From positions 2,294,001 through 2,358,000 of the forward strand of contig NZ_JABVZR010000001.1 in the NCBI RefSeq assembly GCF_017163935.1: a stretch of 64,000 bases of DNA. The letters are read 5' to 3'. Of the stretch, positions 60,059 to 64,000 are shown in pieces; the first letter of the stretch is position 1, and each line of letters starts with the position of its first letter. A program made the translations under genes and the position numbers. Origin of the DNA: Novosphingobium terrae (GTDB lineage: Bacteria > Pseudomonadota > Alphaproteobacteria > Sphingomonadales > Sphingomonadaceae). Below the pieces are notes generated by a model. It saw nothing but the letters and a program-made list of their open reading frames with translations, ran no database searches and was not told the DNA's origin.

Positions 60059-60817
60059 CTACTCCTGTTCCTGCCCGCGCGGGGTGATGGTCAGTTGCTG
60101 CACGACAGCGCGGCGCGGCTGGGTCAGCAGATAATGCACGGCAACGGCGATATCCTCGGCGCGCAGCATGGTTTCGTCATGGATCATGGCGCGCTGCCTG
60201 TCTGAGGGGATGTCCGGGTACTGGAAATCGGCGCCGGTTTTGCCGGGCTCCACCAGCGAGACCTTGATGCCCTTGGGCCCCAGTTCGCGGCGCAGCGCCT
60301 CGGCAAAGCCCGCTATGCCCGCCTTCATCCCGGCATAGACCGTGGAACCCCCACCCAGCACATGGGCAGACATCGAGCCGATCAGCACGATATCGCCATG
60401 ATCGCCCAGCATATCGACAGCGGCATGGGTACTCAGCAGATAGGCGGTGAAATCCGTGGCAACGGCATAGCGCACCTCCTGCGCCGACATGGTCGACAGC
60501 CCCTCGGCAGGAACCGCCGCATTAACGATCACACTATCGGCTGCTCCCAGAGTGCGAGCGGCAGCGGCAAAAAAGCGCTCCACCCCATCCTCATCGGCCA
60601 GATCGAGGGCGATGCCATCGCCCCGCCCCACCTCGCGGATACGGGCCAGAGCATCGCCGAGATGGTCAGCATCGCGGCCGCACACAAAGACCTCCACGCC
60701 TTCGCTGGCCAGCAGCACGGCGATAGCCCTGCCGATCCCCGTCGTGCCACCGGTGATGATGGCCTTGCGCCCTTTCAGGCCCGGCTGGTTGGTATGGGCA
60801 TCGCGGCGGTCGGTCAT
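60059..60817 (-). CDS. Short-chain dehydrogenase/reductase
   Basis: A 252-residue classical SDR. The cofactor motif is IITGGTTGIGRAIAVLLASEG, the NAG-equivalent is VIVNAAVPAEG, and the catalytic residues are Ser in VLIGSMSAHVLGGGSTVYAGMKAGI with Y and K spaced as YxxxK. The basic/acidic residue after the second strand (CGRDAD) favours NADP. Substrate unknown; linkage to GH130 hints at a sugar or polyol. Confidence 0.88.
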   Translation of the reverse strand: MTDRRDAHTNQPGLKGRKAIITGGTTGIGRAIAVLLASEGVEVFVCGRDADHLGDALARIREVGRGDGIALDLADEDGVERFFAAAARTLGAADSVIVNAAVPAEGLSTMSAQEVRYAVATDFTAYLLSTHAAVDMLGDHGDIVLIGSMSAHVLGGGSTVYAGMKAGIAGFAEALRRELGPKGIKVSLVEPGKTGADFQYPDIPSDRQRAMIHDETMLRAEDIAVAVHYLLTQPRRAVVQQLTITPRGQEQE

Positions 60818-60877
60818 ACGGGCCTCCTTCAGCTCTCCGCGTGAGGGAACAGGCCGTCTCTGCCAGAGTTCCGCAGC

Positions 60878-62098
60878 CTATCCCGTCTGCGCCTCCGATG
60901 CCGAGAGCGCATAGGCGCGGCAATGCTCCAGATAGGCGGCCTCATGAATGCCGGTGAGGTCGACCACGCTTTCCCACAGCCAGCCGGGCGCATCCAGCGT
61001 GGCGCTCTGCCGCCGCCTGACGGCATCCTGCCACCAGCGGCGTGCCTCGCGGTCCATCTGCCGCGCATGGGCCAGGCCCACCACATAGGCCAGATAGCGC
61101 GCCGCCTTGGTTGCCTGCCCCTGCGAGAACTGCGCCACCTCCAGCTTCAGATCCTGAGGCAGCAATTCACGCATCATCACAGAGCGGCCCAGCACATGGG
61201 TGGCCAGCATCCGCTCGCCCAGATTGGGCGCCAGAGCCATGGCGCCCGCCACCACCCTTTGCGCATGGTCCTGCGGCATGGCGGCAGGATCGCTGGAGGG
61301 GGCCACCGCCGTCACCGCCTCCTTGAGGTCGATCAGCGCATAATCGGCGGGCTGCTTGCGCGAGCCGCCAATGCCCAGCAGCGCGGCATAGCGCAGATTG
61401 CCCAGAGAACTGCAGCCCTTCTTCCAGAAGGCCGCATCCAGCAGCCGCACCCGGTCCCCCTCATCGCGCCGGTTGAGCGCCAGCACCATGGCGATCACGG
61501 CAGGGTCCTTGAACAGGGTCTTGAGCGCCTTGTCTTCCGCCGGTTCGAGCGGCCAGAACTTCTTGCCGCGCGGCAGCCCCGCATTGCTGTCATCCATCCG
61601 GCTGAGCAGGTGGCGCCAGCGCCGCCCCAGCGCCTGCCGCTTGACGGCCTTCACCACATTGGGCTCGGGGGTTTCGCCGTCTTCGCCCTGGGCCATGGCG
61701 CGGGCATAGCCATCGACCATCTCCTCGATCATCCGGGCGGTGGTCACCCCCGGCAGATCCGACCCCCGCGCTGCCGAGGCCAGCGACAGCCCCAGCCGAA
61801 TGAGATCATGCGCCGGATTGCCGATCACGCTCTGATCGAGATCGCGGATCTGGATATCGATCTGGCCATCGGCGGCGGCGATCGGGCCCAGATTGCCCAG
61901 ATGCGCGTCACCGCAGATCCAGCAGGAGGGGCCCTGGGGCAGATGCTCCGCGGAGCGCGATTTCGCCAGCCATTCATAGAATTTCGCGGTGTTGCCCCGC
62001 ACATAGGCATGGGTGGATCGCGCCATTTTCAGCGCCCGGCTGCGCGTCAGCCGCAAGGTCCTGTCGCCCCGATCGATCTCACCGCTGATGCGTTCCAT
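60878..62098 (-). CDS. DUF2252 family protein
   Basis: A 406-residue protein with kinase-like character: GPSCWICGDAHLGNLGPI and IQIRDLDQSVIGNPAHDLIRL resemble the catalytic (H-G-D-x-H...N) and metal-binding (D-F-D) motifs of aminoglycoside-phosphotransferase-like folds, the recognised resemblance of DUF2252. The N-terminus MARSTHAYVRGNTAKFYEWL is typical of the family. Function is not established. Confidence 0.88.
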   Translation of the reverse strand: MERISGEIDRGDRTLRLTRSRALKMARSTHAYVRGNTAKFYEWLAKSRSAEHLPQGPSCWICGDAHLGNLGPIAAADGQIDIQIRDLDQSVIGNPAHDLIRLGLSLASAARGSDLPGVTTARMIEEMVDGYARAMAQGEDGETPEPNVVKAVKRQALGRRWRHLLSRMDDSNAGLPRGKKFWPLEPAEDKALKTLFKDPAVIAMVLALNRRDEGDRVRLLDAAFWKKGCSSLGNLRYAALLGIGGSRKQPADYALIDLKEAVTAVAPSSDPAAMPQDHAQRVVAGAMALAPNLGERMLATHVLGRSVMMRELLPQDLKLEVAQFSQGQATKAARYLAYVVGLAHARQMDREARRWWQDAVRRRQSATLDAPGWLWESVVDLTGIHEAAYLEHCRAYALSASEAQTG

Positions 62099-62282
62099 GG
62101 CTGCTCCATTGCCAGATTGTGACAGAGAAATGCTTGCGCGCGGAAAAAGCCGCAGGCCCGACTAAAAAACGCATAATTTCGATGCAGAGCGGCATCATAT
62201 TGAATGGCACGCAGGCTGAAGCCTTCAGGCATGATCACGCCGATGCCGCTTCACCACGAAAGCGGGTTGGGGAGGGACTGCC

Positions 62283-63485
62283 ATGCTGCGCTGGCACCGG
62301 ATATGCGCCGTTTTTGCGGCGGTGCTGCTGATCTATGTGGCCGCGACGGGCACCGGCATCGAGCTGGCCGATATGCGCGCGCTGCTCACCCATGCGCCCG
62401 AGAGCGATCCCGATATGCAGATGATGCGCCAGCATATCTATGGGCCGCCCAATTATGCGGTGGTCTCGGCGCCCGATTACAGCGCGCCTGCCCTGCCCGA
62501 AGGTACCGATTACGCGGCCGGGATCGCGCGGGCCACGGCTTTGGGCCGCGCCGCTGCGCCCGGTGAACCGCTTCGACTGGTGGAGCTGCGCGGCGGCCAG
62601 GATGGCAGGCTGGCGGGCCATGTGCAGATGGGGGCGCGGCAGATGATCTTCGATCTCATCAGCGGCACACGCCTGCCTGACAGCTTTCTGCCGCCGCCTC
62701 AGCCGGGCCGGGGTTTCGCCTCGACGCGTTCAAATTTCAAGATGCTTCACCGTTTCCTGTTTCTGCCCTGGGGCACGGCGATCAACGGCATCGCCGCCAT
62801 CGGCCTTGCGATCATGATCTTCACCGGGCTGGCGCATTATCTGAAGCTCTACCGCGCGCGGGCCAGGATGGGGCGCCGCGCCCCGTGGTGGAAAGGCGGC
62901 GATCTGTGGCGCCAGTTGCATCGCTGGATCGCGGTGACGGCCAGCCTCTTCGTGATCTGGCTGACGGTGAGCGGCTTGCTGCTCTCGCTCGACAATGTGG
63001 GGGCCAATATCCATACCGCGCTCAATGGTGCGCGGGCTTCAAGCGCCTTCGATGGCGATCAGTCCTCGCCTCTGAACGATGCGCAGCTGGCGCCGATGCT
63101 GGCGACCACCCTCTCCGCCTTTCACCGGCAGCAGCCCGGCACGGGGATCAAGGTGCTGCGTCTGCGCAGTTTCGTGGGCTATCCGCAGGGCGTGGTGATC
63201 GCCGCCGATGCCGAGACCACCCAGCATGTCTACAACGCCAACACCGGCGCCGCGATGAAGATGTGGGAACCGGGCTATCCCGATCTCAGCTTCCCCAGCG
63301 GCTGGGAGCTGCATCAGGCGCTCAAGCGCTTCCATCGCGGCGATATGTTCGGCCTGACCGGGCGCTGGCTGGTGCTGCTGAGCGGCCTGTCGCTGCTTTA
63401 CCTCAGCGTGTCGGGGGTGGTGATGTATCTCCAGCTGTGGCAGCGGCGACGCAAGAACGGGCGCAGCGAGTTGTTCTGGAAGTGA
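62283..63485 (+). CDS. PepSY-associated transmembrane protein
   Basis: A 400-residue inner-membrane protein with four helices: RWHRICAVFAAVLLIYVAAT at the start, FLPWGTAINGIAAIGLAIMIFTG, WIAVTASLFVIWLTVSGLLL and LVLLSGLSLLYLSVSGVVMY. The large periplasmic loop regions contain PepSY-like segments, and conserved His residues (RWHR, LHRF, LHRW, RFHRGD) could bind haem or metal as in PiuB/FepS-type reductases. Possible role in iron uptake or membrane redox. Confidence 0.82.
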   Translation: MLRWHRICAVFAAVLLIYVAATGTGIELADMRALLTHAPESDPDMQMMRQHIYGPPNYAVVSAPDYSAPALPEGTDYAAGIARATALGRAAAPGEPLRLVELRGGQDGRLAGHVQMGARQMIFDLISGTRLPDSFLPPPQPGRGFASTRSNFKMLHRFLFLPWGTAINGIAAIGLAIMIFTGLAHYLKLYRARARMGRRAPWWKGGDLWRQLHRWIAVTASLFVIWLTVSGLLLSLDNVGANIHTALNGARASSAFDGDQSSPLNDAQLAPMLATTLSAFHRQQPGTGIKVLRLRSFVGYPQGVVIAADAETTQHVYNANTGAAMKMWEPGYPDLSFPSGWELHQALKRFHRGDMFGLTGRWLVLLSGLSLLYLSVSGVVMYLQLWQRRRKNGRSELFWK

Positions 63486-64000
63486 TCACAGCGCATCGCT
63501 GCGCACCCAGACGCTGACGCTGCCACCATTCACCCGCAGGGTGACGCGGCCTTCCTCATCGGCGTGGATTTCTTCCTCGCAATGGCCGAGGAAGTCGCGG
63601 AAAGCGGCGCCGGCATGGTCGGGGCCGAGTTCCACCACCTTGCCCGCCTCATCGCCGTTGGAGAGCAGCACCACGCAGCCGGGATGCTCGGCCGTGCCAT
63701 GGCGGATAAAGGCGATGCTGCAGGCTTCGTCGAAGATGTCGGTCTGCTCGCCATGGGCGAAGCGCTGGCGCGCCTCGATCAGCTTGGGCAGGCAGGGCAC
63801 GGGTTCGATGGTGATCTGATATTCGCCGCCATCGCCGCCCGCGTCGCTGTATTGCGCGCCATAGAGGTCGGGATAGAAGACGCAGGGCACGCCGCCCGTG
63901 CGCAGCAGCACCAGCGCATAGGCCAGCGGCTGGAACCAGCTTTCCACCGGGGCTTCCAGCGCCTGCAGCGGCTGCGTATCGTGATTGCCCACAACCGTGA
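63486..64000 (-). CDS. Alpha-amylase (GH13), C-terminal part, cut by window edge
   Basis: About 171 residues are visible and the frame is open at base 64000. The segment TVVGNHDTQPLQALEAPVE contains the conserved NHDTQ of GH13 region IV (transition-state His-Asp), followed by FQPLAYALVLLRTGGVPCVFYPDLYGAQYSD, typical of cytoplasmic AmyA-type enzymes, then the C-terminal beta domain. It hydrolyses internal alpha-1,4-glucan bonds. The stop is directly adjacent to the convergent PepSY gene. Confidence 0.88.
   Translation of the reverse strand, partial: TVVGNHDTQPLQALEAPVESWFQPLAYALVLLRTGGVPCVFYPDLYGAQYSDAGGDGGEYQITIEPVPCLPKLIEARQRFAHGEQTDIFDEACSIAFIRHGTAEHPGCVVLLSNGDEAGKVVELGPDHAGAAFRDFLGHCEEEIHADEEGRVTLRVNGGSVSVWVRSDAL

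Overview
The window is high-GC alphaproteobacterial DNA, most likely from a sphingomonad (Novosphingobium/Sphingobium type). The signs are a transaldolase-glucose-6-phosphate isomerase fusion, a class I FBA-pgk-gap-tkt block, zapA-6S RNA-fau synteny, a DUF2842 gene and dense 4-bp ATGA/GTGA gene overlaps. All function names come from motifs and family resemblance read by eye; no database search was possible.

Bases 1 to about 23,290 are an accessory island that ends at the 3' side of a tRNA-Leu(CAA) gene. Its left end lies outside the window. From left to right it holds: two small exported proteins and a 30-residue membrane peptide; a large unknown protein (1162-3042); a CBASS-like operon on the minus strand (SLATT membrane effector, a CD-NTase with AGS-C sensor domain, and a second CD-NTase); two convergent genes for paralogous transposase-like proteins that look catalytically dead; a Tn7-like transposition operon (three small genes, then tnsA, tnsB, tnsC, tniQ); an ArsR-type regulator; and a plus-strand operon centred on a three-unit ubiquitin-like protein and an E1-like (ThiF) enzyme. 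That operon also encodes a DnaQ-like protein and a Lon-type AAA+ protein that both lack key catalytic residues.

Bases 23,300 to 64,000 look like ordinary chromosome. They include inositol monophosphatase, EF-P, an OPT transporter, thiE, the lower-glycolysis/transketolase block, zapA, 6S RNA, fau, two tRNA-Asp genes, thyA, tRNA-Pro, a bestrophin, the altronate pathway pair, the dapF-mtaB-ftsY-yciB operon, a pentose-phosphate operon (tkt, tal-pgi, gnd, zwf, HAD phosphatase), tag, and a carbohydrate-related tail (acyltransferase, GH130, SDR, DUF2252, PepSY membrane protein, alpha-amylase).

The most interesting part is the island. A Tn7-like transposon next to a tRNA gene appears to carry two separate signalling or conjugation-type defence modules, CD-NTase/SLATT and Ubl/E1. 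Between the CD-NTase module and the transposition operon sits a tail-to-tail pair of decayed TnsB-like proteins. Each is divergent to one of the flanking operons, and each divergent promoter region holds its own repeat or palindrome. This suggests domesticated transposases acting as regulators.
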